This document shows, piece by piece, positions 22,097 through 33,564 of a stretch of 64,000 nucleotides of DNA. The notes beneath the pieces are model-generated. The model was not told the DNA's origin. It did no database searches and worked only from the letters and a program-made list of their open reading frames with translations. The translations under genes and the position numbers were made by a program. Numbering within the stretch: position 1 is the stretch's first letter; the number at the start of each line of letters is the position of its first letter. The stretch is from Ophiodon elongatus (lineage: Eukaryota; Chordata; Actinopteri; Perciformes; Hexagrammidae): contig JACSYO010002122.1 of NCBI GenBank assembly GCA_016806645.1, positions 744,001 through 808,000 on the forward strand. The letters run 5' to 3'.

Positions 22097-24760
22097 ATGG
22101 CCACCCCCTATGTCACCGATGAGTCCGGTAAGGGCTGAAGCGTGTTGCCCGAGCTTTGTTTGAACACCTCGTTAAACAAAGCGACTGCAATCACGTCTTC
22201 GTGTCTCTTTACGGCCTTTTTAACACACCGGCGTCCTTTACGGTGTTTGTAGGTTCAGACGTTCTGTTTAGCAGCTAGCTAGCTGATGCTGGCTAATGCT
22301 AGCTGAGGCGGTTAGCTAGCTAGCTAGCGCACTTCATTAACGCTATTAATGTGAAAACACCGTTATTATATATATATTTATATACATGCTTCTACCAGGA
22401 AAACGTTTAATTTGTTCCTTAGTAATCTTTAGAGGTACAGGGGATTCAATCAGCCGCGTTATCTTGTGTACAACAACCCGACACACGAGCTAGCTAATGT
22501 TAGCTACTTAGCCATTTCTGCTGTGATCGTGAATGAGTTTGTGTTGTGATAAAAGTAACGTTAACTCATAACTATCATGATGTGTTATTCACAGCATTAA
22601 CGCGCCACTTTTTGGGGATGTGTGGAAATAATTTCTATCCATGTGCTTGTTAGGTCTATTGAGAAAATATCACTAAGAATAGTTGGTAAGATGAATTATT
22701 ATGATGGTAAAAGAAAGTGTTCATTCACAAGCTAGAACAGGAAGATACTGTCACACCCAACTAGTACTTACTGCATTAATTAGGACAGAGAACACGATTA
22801 TATATGGTTTTAGATGACAATATTTATATTAATTGAGAAACATTTAATGTCTTATGTAATTTATTAAAGCAGGATAATCCCATTGACATTAAGTGTCCTA
22901 TAGAAGGGGGCCATGCTTAAGATGGCAGTGTACATTGAAAACACGTACACATTTTAAGAGACAACAGACTTAATACAAACTATAAAATTGCATCAATTGA
23001 ATAATTTTCATTCATTGTTAGGACAAGTACATTCGGAGCTCAAATGATCCCTAATCCTGTTTTTGAAGTGACATATAATAAAGTTTTGAGAAACCTCCAA
23101 AGGAATCAATTGAGCACTGAGATACTTTCTTTGTCATGATAACAGTCAAAGCTAGCCCACAGCTGTGGGGATGAATTAATGGTCTGCCAGCTTAAAATAT
23201 TGCAGTTTTATTCATGCAAATATATCAGTACTCTCTAAAAGTTAATCCCAAAGACTGGGTGGGGAGATTTAGCATGAGTTTTTTCCATGGTCTTTTATCT
23301 AACGTTTATATCTGCAGTACACCGTTGAGTCACATGAGGGAGCCTGAATGTTCATATTGTTCTGATAACTGTATCCTACTTGTAACTTTGAATCTAATAT
23401 TAAAGGCTACCGCACATTCTGTTTGTTTTACTGACTTGAGGAAATTAAAAGAATGTGATAACCCATTAACTCTCATTTATGATGTATCTAAATAACGTAT
23501 GTCTTCGAAATGGCTGATTGATCTTCTCAAGATGATGTGGAAATGGCAGGAGAGATGGCCAAGACTGTTCATTAACACAAAATTTGCTCTTCTCACAATT
23601 TATAGATGAGGCCTTTTGTGAATTAGGTAACGATTGTTTTTCATTTAAAAAAAAAAAAAAAAAAGAATCTCCAGAAAAAAGGTTTGGGAAACAAAGTTCT
23701 AAAATGTTGTACCTGTTGCTCTTCAGGGAAATACATCGCTGCCACTCAGCGACCTGATGGAACATGGAGGAAGCCGAGGCGGGTGAAGGATGGTTATACT
23801 CCACAGGAAGAAGTACCAGTGTAGGTGCAGCTCTTATTTCCCTACAGTTGCACATTTAGATCATAATCTTATTGTGAAAGTAGCAGGGGGGGCGGGGCAA
23901 ACAGGGATGCTCTGATCAGAGGTGGGTAGTAACAAGGTATATTTACTCCCTTACATGTACTCAAGTAACTTGTTTTGAGTAAATTGTACTTGTAGTTTTA
24001 ATGCAGCATACTTTTTACTCTTACTTGTGTAGTTATTTTGATGCCTACTTTTACCTCTACATGAGTACTTGTTTGAGAAAAGTACTGTTACTTTTACTTG
24101 AGTAATAGTATTCATTTTTGGCTACTTCCACCACTGGCCTTAATAGACTTTGAATGTGCGGATATTCATTAGAAATGGCAAACTGTCTTAAGCAAAGTGT
24201 GAAGACATTTTTAATCCTTTCATCTTATTTTTTTTTAAGCTTGTGTTTCTTGCTGTTTCAGCTATGAAAACAAATTTGTGAAGTTTTTCAAGAGCAAACC
24301 AGATCTGCCACCTGGGATGAGTCCGTCCGAGGGGGCTTCGACAAAGCAGCAGCAAAAGGTTCCCGGTTGCGGGGACAATGATGTGGCTGGTCTCTCGAAG
24401 GCTGCCAAACGCAACATGAAACGTAAAGAAAAACGAAAACAGCAGCAGGACGGGGACGGGGACGCGGACGTGGACTCGGTGAGCGACGCCGTCGAGAATG
24501 TGTCTATTTCAGAGAGCCGCGAGTCTTCAAACAAGACGGCGGTGCCGGTTTCTGTCTCGCCTCCCGATGATTCCTCAGCAGAAGCAGAAGAGAAGGCCAA
24601 GAAGATCAAAAACCTGAAAAAGAAGCTGCGGCAAGTTGAGGAATTGAAGCAGAAAGTGGACTCGGGGGAAATAACAGAGCCAACAAAGGATCAGTTGGAA
24701 AAGCTGCTTCGGGTTAAGGCCTTACAGGATGAGTTACAGCAGCTTGAGCGCGATTCTTGA
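22097..24760 (+). CDS. pym1: Partner of Y14 and Mago (exon-junction-complex disassembly factor)
   Basis: Exons are 22097-22127, 23727-23820 and 24262-24760, giving 624 nt and 207 aa (human 204). All junctions are GT-AG and phases agree. The start reads ATGGCC with A at -3. The N-terminal Mago/Y14-binding segment (residues ~11-45) has GKYIAATQRPDGTWRKPRR and EEVPVYENKFVKFF, nearly identical to vertebrate PYM1. Residues ~80-95 are a basic KAAKRNMKRKEKRKQQQ patch. The middle is acidic and serine-rich. The C-terminus (~150-207) is a charged helix beginning KAKKIKNLKKKLRQVEELK. Family knowledge: a cytoplasmic, ribosome-associated protein that strips the exon-junction complex from translated mRNA. 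It lies 2.6 kb before mmp19 on the same strand, the same neighbour as in human. Confidence 0.96.
23918..24137. mobile_element. hAT-like MITE in pym1 intron 2
   Basis: The left end is CAGAGGTGGGTAGTA and the reverse complement of the right end is CAGTGGTGGAAGTA. The CAG-G-G termini suit the hAT superfamily. The interior is the familiar fish 'tttactcaagtaa' sequence without coding capacity. It fills about half of the 441-bp intron and lies 124 bp from the exon-3 acceptor. A short GGGATGCTCTGATCAG block just before it resembles a different hAT terminus. Confidence 0.6.
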
Positions 24761-25554
24761 AGCAATAAAGGGAAGCAGACGAGTCGGACAGACTAAACGT
24801 ACAAACTACATACTGAGAGACAGGAAGGGACCTTTGCAGCTTTGTGATCACGGCTTCCATTAAACATTATTCTACCTATTTTATATTCATCATGAACTTT
24901 GGAACTGAACACAGTCCCAGCGCCTTTCAAGCAGAGAATGGCAGGAAGTCCTCGTAGCAGGCATCACATCTTCAGAACTGACGAGCCTGTTTTCTAGTTT
25001 CAGATCTCCATAACAATGCGACTCCTGCTCGTACACTTGTATCATTTATGAATATCTTTTTAAGACTTCATTGTAAATTGCTTTGTGCGTGTCTGTCCTT
25101 TTCCATTTTGTACCTTTCATAGCATCAGGTATTACTTACACATACAGTATTTTCTGTTAAAGAGAATATAGTTTGTTGACTTGTTGACATTTTTTTTATT
25201 TTTTATGATTGGATGGCCTCATGTAGTTGCACTAATGTTGAGCCACTGTCTACACAGTCATTACATTAAAACTACATGCTGCGTAAAATGTTTATCTCTT
25301 ATTGTTTTTAGTGGTGGAGTGAACAGCAACTTTATTTTGGAAGGCAGGATGTAAAACAAATCTATATTTTGGTGTCATTGGATATTTTGGAAACAATTAT
25401 ACACTTAAAGGATAATGCTGGTGATATTATATATTTTTTCCTTTTATCAACAAATCCCATAAAATTAGTTATTAATTCATTGATCCTACCAACCAGTATT
25501 GTCACTGTAGCCAAAGCCTGATTAAAACAAAAACAATAATAGAAATGCAATAAA
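24761..25554 (+). promoter_or_regulatory. pym1: pym1 3' UTR with AATAAA at 25549
   Basis: A non-coding tail follows the stop codon. An AATAAA hexamer at 25549-25554 would give a 3' UTR of about 0.8 kb. ATTAAA at about 25265 is an alternative. A third AATAAA lies at 24764, too close to the stop to be likely. Confidence 0.45.
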
Positions 25555-27190
25555 ATACATCAAAGAGTCACACTGTTGCACTTGGTGACATGTTCCTTTA
25601 TTACGATGAACATGGACACTGTAATTACTTTGTAACTCCCACACACACACGTTACAGTGTTCTGTAAATACTTTAACTAGAACACCAAATGTGTATTAAT
25701 CCGCGTCTGAAAATAATCTCCAATAAATACACTATTAACTCCTGCTAAAGCTACAGTGCCCGGCTGTTTTAGGAAATTATTGAGGTGACCAATGTGACCG
25801 GTTATTAAATATTTATGCTTTTAGTAAGAACAAATGGACAATAAGAAGACATCAAAGGGGTTATTATTTTCAGACATTCAGCATTTTTTAAAATGGCGCT
25901 TTCTATGACGAGTCCATAAACCCTAATTTTACGTCCTGATTTCATATTACAAGCTACTTGTACACAGTAAATACTATACTTTTTATTAAAGTATACCATG
26001 ATTTGCAGTTGGTTTACAAGAAATCAACATACAACATCAAATGATACGATATGTGCACCAGTGGACTGCTTCTTTAGAGCTGGCAATTAAACATCACATA
26101 TTAATGCAAACATGGTTTTTAAAATAATTATTTTTCAGTTTTAGATCTTTATTTTTAAATAAAAATGTTAACCACCTCCCTTTTGTTGGTGCACTGCATT
26201 GTGGGAGAATACCTCACTTTGTGAGCCTATTTAACAATCAAGCATATTTGTCACTTTTCCAGTGTGAACACATTACAAACGAGAAAACTTGCCTATAAGC
26301 ATGTAGTTTTGAATTACTGAAAACACCTCAAGTTTTTGTTCTGCTCCGTCAATCAATAACAATTAACCACTTGATGAGTTTAAGTTGGCAAAAGCGGTAG
26401 GATGTGCCTAAACCTAGGGCAGTTAGTTTAAAACTAAAAGATGCCCTCTATTGATGAGAAGTCAGTTATTGACCAGTGTTTTTAGCATTAAAATGGAATC
26501 TGGTTAAATTAAGAAACTGTTATTGTTTTACACATGTCTGAGTCTCTGTCCCATCTGTCCACTCCCTATTTATGAGCTTTTATCTCTCAGTGGTCAAGTA
26601 GGCGTTCTCTGTCTCCATTCAGAGGATGATTTGTAGCGATGGTTACATGGGGGCGTCATTGTTTTTCCTTGAATGGGTTTTCTACGTAGTGAACAATATA
26701 ATTAGCTGTTGTCTCATGGAGGAAGTGTGGTTAGTTGTTTTCCTCATAGAGCTGCAACCATGAAGTGAAAAATGTCAAGATTTATGTGGAATATTATACA
26801 CATTCACAAACACAAAGCTGTATTTCTGGTACATCCGTCACACTTTAATTCATGTCGTCTGGAAAATAATTTACTGACGTATTGCAGCTTAATTAAATAG
26901 CTACCAAGACAGTGAGATTTTCTTTCACCACCGTGACTTAAGTGGTTATAAGTAATCACCTTCCATAGATAGTGGGTAGATAATTGGTAATTTAGAGTTA
27001 ATACGTACATATATTTGCTTCCTTTGACGTAAACAAAATGACTCTGGTTATTTTTAAACACAAACGGCTCTAAATGACGGCGTGAGAAGGCGTGATCATG
27101 CTGTTAGTGTCTGAAATATGTATTGGTTTCTGTTTTCCACGCATCACATTCCTTGTAAAAGGTTTATTATGTGGCTTTGAGGCACACTTG
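25555..27190. other. pym1-mmp19 intergenic region, no gene seen
   Basis: About 1.6 kb of A/T-rich sequence without coding signature, RNA gene or clear repeat. It leads into the mmp19 promoter. Confidence 0.5.
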
Positions 27191-27194
27191 ACGG

Positions 27195-27243
27195 TATAAA
27201 AACCGAATCCCCGAAATGAAACACCAGCTTCAGCTCTGACTCA
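27195..27243 (+). promoter_or_regulatory. mmp19: mmp19 core promoter: TATA box and AP-1 site
   Basis: TATAAAAA lies at 27195-27202, which predicts transcription from about 27225. A perfect AP-1 element TGACTCA is at 27237-27243, just past the predicted start rather than upstream. TATA plus AP-1 is the typical control pair of inducible MMP genes. The start site is inferred from TATA spacing only. Confidence 0.6.
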
Positions 27244-27298
27244 GGGAGGACTGATACTCAGGGGACGGCTGTAGATCGAGAAGCTGCAGTCTCCTGCG

Positions 27299-27394
27299 AT
27301 GCTGAGAAAGACCCAGAACTTGTTTTATCTGTTGAAAAGTTTTTATTTGACCGAGAGTGATGAAAAAAGACCCAAACTGGAAAATGGAATATAG
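27299..27394 (+). promoter_or_regulatory. Upstream ORF overlapping the mmp19 start
   Basis: An ATG at 27299 opens a 31-codon frame ending TAG at 27394, in a different frame from the protein. It spans both candidate mmp19 start codons (27360 and 27384), so ribosomes that used it would pass the main start. It is present in the mRNA if transcription starts near 27225. Confidence 0.45.
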
Positions 27395-30300
27395 GCTGGA
27401 GTTAATGGTGCTTCTTGTTCTCCTGACGACAGCTTCGTCCATCGCCCTCAGCAGAGAAGAATTCACAGAAGCGGTGGTAAGGAAATGCAGAAAGGTTTAA
27501 ATGCTGAAGCGTAAATTTGCTGAAAAGTATTTTTTGGTTGCAGTACATATGTCCATGACTTTAAGTCTTGCAACTGAACATGTTTTGCAGTTTTAAAGCT
27601 GCCTATAATACTGATAGTGCTAATACAATATTATAATGCAATTATTTTGTGCAATCTAAATTAAACTGCGCATTCTGCAGTATGTTATTTAGTAATTTTC
27701 TTACAAAAAAAGATGACGAAATGTTTTAAGTTGTAAAATATTCAAATCACTGTGACATTACTTTTTTTATTCAACACTGTTAAAGTTGTCTTGGGATGAT
27801 TTTGGCTGGAATTTTTTATCACGGACTTAAGTAAGAGTTGTTGTAAATGAGATAAGTTGTGGTTTACTATGATGATATCAATGCTATTATTGTTATTGAT
27901 GAATGTTGAACAAATTCATTGGAGAAGCTTTGGTGTCTTGAGAAGATATCATCAACTTGTTTTTCTTCATTCATACTCTACATTCAGTTAACAGATTTAG
28001 TTCAAGCCTGTGTAGTTACTTTGCAGAGTAAGAAAGATAATGAATAAGTTGTATTGCTGTAGCTTTAACCAGCATCATAAAGTAGTTACAATAAGCTCCA
28101 CCTCGACCAGTTACACCATTAATGTACTGCTTACATAAAATAAGAAATTGTCAAAGCCGATCCGGTAACTATTTACTATTTTAGCTTGGAACTATTTTAC
28201 TTCCTATAACACAATACTGCTCACATTTAGGTCTGTGGATTATCTTGAGTAACCAGCTCATGATATTTGGAAAGAGATTTTGCTGTTGACTTTAAAAAAT
28301 AATAATTTATGGCGCTTAAAGCACTGGTATCTAAATCAGAAATATATATATTTTTAAGTTTGGGGTGAACTGCCCCTTTAAAAGTAAAATTTGGAATGCT
28401 GCTTTTTTATGGTATTGGTACTAAATATATATATATATATATATATCCTGCCACTATTACAATTATTATCTTTCTTTAGGTGTATTTAAGGAAGTATGGC
28501 TATCTGCACATCCCACTGGACGGTAAAGGCCAAAGCCATCCACCTGAGGAGATAGTGGAAGCCCTGAGGTGACCATATTTCTCCCATTTTAACAATTTAT
28601 GAAGGTAGCTCAATATGTTTCCCTCTGTCGTTGTATTTTTTTAAATTAGTTTTTTTGACCTTACCCCAGATTTGTTCATTATTTATTTTCCTTGAATGTC
28701 AGAATCTTTCAGAAAGCGACAAACCTGAAAATATCAGGAAGACTAGATGTAGCCACTCTGGCGATGATGAACAAACCTCGGTGTGGCCTGGAAGACTCTT
28801 TCAATAACAAATCTCTTAAATATCGAGTCATGGGTGGGTAACCGCATTCATATTACACATTCAGATTCTGATTGTTACTACAGCGGTGCTTTATAAATGT
28901 GTGTAAAAAAGAGACCTAAATGTTTCCTGATTGACAGGTTACTGGCGCAAGAAGATGCTGACCTACCGCATCTATAGTTACACCCCTGACTTGGGTCAGG
29001 GAAATACCCGTTTGGCCATCAAAAGTGCATTTAAATACTGGAGCGACGTGTCACCTTTAAGGTTCAAGGAGCTGCAGCGAGGACGAGCAGACATCAAAAT
29101 CTCCTTTCACAGAAAAGACAAGACGTGTCCAGTTCCCTTTGATGGGCGAGGTGGGAGCCCTGGATGTCGTTTTGGGATCTCAGTGCCTTCACACTTGATG
29201 AACTTTTACTGTAAGATGACTGTAATTTGAAGAATTCTTCCTTTATCTTTAGGTCATGTTTTAGCCCACGCTGATTTTCCTGAGTCAGGCATTGTGCATT
29301 TTGACGAGGATGAAGTGTGGACAGAGGGGAAGACCTCCGGCTCCAACCTGAGGATCGTTGCAGCCCACGAGATTGGCCACGCTCTCGGCCTGGGCCACTC
29401 GCAACACTACAGCGCACTGATGGGACCTCTTTACAACGGATACCGCTCAGACTTCAGGCTACATCCGGATGACATTCAAGGGATCCAGGCTTTATACGGT
29501 AATAGAGTAACAGTGTCAGACTGAGTGTGATCTTTAAAGTACAATTCATGTAATGTGCAGTGTTGTTCCTTTTCAGGAAAGCCAGAGAAGACTCCTCCGT
29601 CCAGAAAGCCAAGTCGGTCGGTGCCAGGTGTTATTCCAGATCCTTGCAAGGCCACTGTGGATGCAGTAATGTTGGGTATAGAGACTATGATGCTGTCACA
29701 CTGCACTCAAATTTAGTAAAAAAAAAAACATTAAACATGTCTCTGTACTTTGTCGAAGAACAGATATTTGTTTGAATCTACTTACAGCTACGTCTTCTCC
29801 TGCATTTTGTCCCTGCAGGTCCTCTGCGTAAGACATATGTCTTCAGTGGTCAGTACGTGTGGACGGTGTCCAGCTCTGGCTACAACACTCCCGTCCTGAT
29901 CTCTGCGCTGTGGAAGGAGCTGCCAGGGAGTCTAAATGCAGCTGTTCAGTCTCAGCGGACCGGCAAGTCCTATCTTCTGAAAGGTGGATTAATTTCACGG
30001 TTTAAATAAAAAAAAATAAAAAAAACCATTTTAAATTACAGTGTTGAAATAATAGCTTTCTTGTCTCCACATGTTCTTTCATAGAGGACAAAGTATGGAG
30101 ATACTCAGGTTTCAAACTGGACCACGGCTTCCCCAAACGCTTGGCCAACATCCCTGCTAATATTGACTCAGCCTTTTACTTCAATAAGAGCAAAAAAATT
30201 ATCTTTCTGAAAGTAAGTACAAAACTCAATATTCCCTTCAATCTATTTTGAGACTTTTTCTTGAACGTTCCTCTCATTTTCCAGTGAATCATTTCTTTGT

Positions 30301-30548
30301 TTTTTCAGGGCTCTGGATACTGGCAGTGGGATGAAATTGGCCCGACAGACTTCAGTTCATACCCCAAACCTATTGGACAACTCTTCCACGGGGCACCCAG
30401 CAACACTAATGCTGCATTCACATGGACAAACGGATATATATACTTGTTTAAAGGCAGCCAGTACTGGCGCGTAAACCAGCACCGCAGAGCAGTGGAGAAG
30501 GCCTACCCTCTGAGCACCGCCTCTCGCTGGATGCAGTGTGACAACTGA
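27360..30548 (+). CDS. mmp19: Matrix metalloproteinase-19, 9 exons
   Basis: Exons are 27360-27476, 28480-28568, 28703-28833, 28938-29150, 29253-29498, 29577-29675, 29819-29983, 30085-30212 and 30309-30548. They total 1428 nt, 475 aa (human 508), all GT-AG with matching phases. A hydrophobic signal peptide (~13-29) precedes the propeptide with cysteine switch PRCGLED (Cys96). The zinc site is HEIGHALGLGH (His222, Glu223, His226, His232) with Met-turn Met240. A proline/serine/arginine hinge (~266-288) follows, then a hemopexin domain closed by Cys289 and Cys473, including GSGYWQWDE and FSSYPKPI, which mark MMP19 among MMPs. It is a secreted zinc endopeptidase of extracellular matrix. All catalytic residues are present. 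The hinge lacks human MMP19's acidic run. The ATG at 27384 is an alternative start that still leaves a signal peptide. Confidence 0.95.
28424..28446. repeat. (TA)n microsatellite near mmp19 exon 2
   Basis: About 11 TA units, lying 33 bp upstream of the exon-2 acceptor at 28479. Confidence 0.85.
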
Positions 30549-30967
30549 GCCACCAGAGGCCACCAGGGATTCAGCACAAACTTTTACCTGCACAATGATT
30601 CAGTATAAAAACAGAGAAAGATGCTTATTTATTTGGACCCTGGTATCTCTTGTGTGAGGAGTTTTTAGTGACAGAGTCTGCATGAAATCAACAACAAAAT
30701 AGATATTTGGATATTCTGATGTTTTATTTTTTGATTATATTCTTATTTTAAAAGACGTTATTAACATACATGCAGTAGAATAAGACAAGCTAAGACTTGT
30801 GATTGGATGTTGTTATCCACTAATTAGACATCTACAGTATGTAAAAGTCCTGAAATAATCCTGAAACTATTACTACATAGTATTCTATCAATAGGCTTTT
30901 TTTTCCCCAGCAGACATTTTAACTTTACTAATGACATTCATGATGGCTTTGTTCTGTACAAGTATCC
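30549..30967 (+). other. mmp19: mmp19 3' UTR (proximal part)
   Basis: A/T-rich sequence following the stop codon. There is no clear AATAAA before 31809. The transcript may end at a variant hexamer or run to AATAAA at 31809-31814. Confidence 0.35.
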
Positions 30968-31345
30968 CAGTTGTTTGACATGTGACATTTGTTATGGCCT
31001 GGCTCTAAAACCATAACAAAAGATGGAAGCTCAGGCAAGGAATTAACTAAACAAAATACTTTTATTTAACAAAGGTTAGGACACTTCACCAAGCGTAACA
31101 AAATGAGCGTTCTAAATAACATGCTGCCAGTTCGACTCAGGTAATTTTGGAAAGCAACATCCAGCGTAGCGTCAGGGGAGAAGAAGCTCCCCTCCCTCAG
31201 CATGGGGTGGGTCTTATAGACGAAGATAGATATAGACTGAAGGCAGTGGCCAGCTGCCTCCAATCTGCTTAATGGCCTCATGCTCCAACCAACCAGGAAC
31301 ACTGAGAGACAGACACACAGGTACACAACACACACAAGTCCCGGC
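30968..31345. repeat. Probable interspersed repeat downstream of mmp19
   Basis: It begins with a small hairpin, TGTTATGG...CCATAACA (about 30990-31018, 13-nt loop), and continues with 'aaatacttttatttaacaaaggt' and 'tgcctccaatctgcttaatgg', which look like dispersed fish repeat sequence. Open frames on the minus strand show no family signature. The class is unknown. Confidence 0.35.
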
Positions 31346-33002
31346 AGACATTATACTCCTAAAGCTTTCACATGAGTCAAATCTTAAATTAATATCAATT
31401 CTTAAACTAGGAAAATATAACAGCATATGTAAATTGTTATCTTGTTTTACATATCAGAGATTCCATAACCATTCAAAGAAAAAGAAGCTGTTATCGTGAT
31501 TCACTACTGATTCGACTTAATAATAATCAAACATGTGAATATTTGATTACAAGTTGTGTTTCATGGCTGATCTTGTAGTATATCTGTAGTTTCCCTGCAT
31601 ATATTTATTCATACATTTATTTCAGTATGGATTGTTGATTCTGTGGGAATAATATTGGTGGATGTGCTGAACTATTTTTTTGCATATTTATTATGTTGTC
31701 TATATTAATTGTATAAGATGTTTTAGGATCCCTTTTTGACATCTGGCCAGGACAACAGATGGAAATTTGCCATTTTGGCTACCTCTGGCTAATTTAAAGT
31801 TCTTTTCAAATAAAGTAATCAATTACAAATGAATACTTGTTTCACCTCTGTCCGACTTCAACCTCAGCCAAAGTAAGTGAAAACAGCTGTGTGGGTGTGC
31901 AAGGCCTTTAAATAATGATTGTAGCTTAAAAGTGAGAATAACTTAAAGATAAAATAACACCTTCTCGGTCCTAATTAAAAATGAAATTCAAAAATAATAA
32001 AACGCACTATTGATCAGCTCAGTACACTCAATGGTTTTGCTGCTATAACTGTACTTGGTCTGGTATTACTAGATACTATGATATATGGAAATAGTCACCT
32101 ATACGTTTCTGAAGAGTTGTGAAGCCTTAATATAATTTAAACAGGTGAGTATAAAAATCCGCCCCCTGTGCAGTTGTCATGATAGGATAGAGTTAAAAAG
32201 ACCAAAACCACTTTTTATAGCAGGTTTATTTAAGTTTGGCTTTTTGTGGGGGTCTATAGAGTGCTGCGGGGATGATGTATTTTTGTAGGCCAACCCCAGA
32301 AGTTAGCATCACATTGGTTCCCTCGATAAACAGCCAATGAGATTTTTCCATAACCACTTACCATTACAAAACCAAACGAGGCAAGTCCGATCTATACTCT
32401 CTGACCAGACTGAAATTATTAACTAGATCAATTTATAAATAGCTCTGTTGTAATTGGCTGGACTTTTTGATATGTTCTATAGTTGGGTAAATACCCTGAA
32501 CTAGGACTTGATCGTATGCCACAATGCCTGCAGTTTGCCTCAGTGATTTACATTCTTGCTGGTCATCCAGCCTATATTACTAGCTAACACACACATAAAG
32601 CATTTCTTTTACATTTTTATGAGGATTTTTTTCTTATCAAAGTTAACCGTTTATTCTGTAAATTAACGCTAACGTTTGCTGCAAATCATGGAAATATTAT
32701 TTAGTTAATTGACAAACAAAGTAACAAGTAAGCACTCTACTGACTTGCTTTTGGAGTCAGACACATTTGAGGAACTGCAGTTTTTTTGCACTTACAGGTT
32801 GGCATCATTCTTCAGCCGTTTAGCTAATGCTAGCTTATGTTAGCAAACTGAGTTTTGTTGAGTAACTGTCATTATTGACTCTTCTCTACTTTTGCACAAT
32901 GTTTTTTATTATTTGGCATTCACCATTATCCGGTATCGGCTAATTGCCACTTTTGGCCACGGTGGCTGTTTTGTTTCTTACATAGTTTTGCTTTAACAGA
33001 CA
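31346..33002. other. mmp19-tmem198b convergent intergenic region
   Basis: Sequence between two convergently transcribed genes. AATAAA occurs at 31809-31814 on the plus strand. No coding region is supported. Short 'gctagc/gttagca' motifs near 32820-32850 look like decayed repeat. Confidence 0.4.
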
Positions 33003-33008
33003 TTTATT
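33003..33008 (-). promoter_or_regulatory. tmem198b: Candidate tmem198b polyadenylation signal
   Basis: The minus-strand hexamer AATAAA lies 557 bp past the stop codon at 33565, in a T-rich context. It would give a 3' UTR of about 0.56 kb. Confidence 0.45.
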
Positions 33009-33564
33009 AAAGACAATACACAAAAACAGCATACAATCAACCTGTCCAAATCCTTTCAAATCACTAGTTTATTGGTTGTTTGTCCAAACATTGCCCATTT
33101 TTCGGATGTACATACCGGTACTTAATTTAATTGCATACAAAAATCCATTGTTTATAACTTTAACTTCAACTTACAACGCAATTTTATCTAGAGACATGGT
33201 ACATAGTATTTGGAGAATAAAAGATTATTATTCCATCCTGTGAAAGAAAACAGCTCAATCGTAAAACACCAAGTGTCTGTGAGATAAAACTGTTCAAAGG
33301 AAGCGATGATCACGAGTCTGATAACTGTGCATGTTGTGTTGTCATCATTCTGGGGATGATCTCCGAGGATCTGATATCTCACCATGTGCATGTTGATGAT
33401 TATCTGAAGAAGCTGGTTGAAGTGGATTCACTCTGGCAGTTGAAAAAAAAAGGCTGAATTGTTTCTGTATTAAGTGCAGATTTCAATGAAATCTTAAATT
33501 ATCTGCAACTCGTAATAGATTCATCAAATATGTGGAGGCTACAAACATCTGATGCTGTGTTCCT

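Noticed and set aside
23214..23495. 93-aa plus-strand frame in pym1 intron 1
   Set aside because: No recognisable domain, and codon use resembles A/T-rich non-coding DNA. It would not splice in frame into pym1.
24262..24609. 115-aa minus-strand frame
   Set aside because: Antisense shadow of pym1 exon 3.
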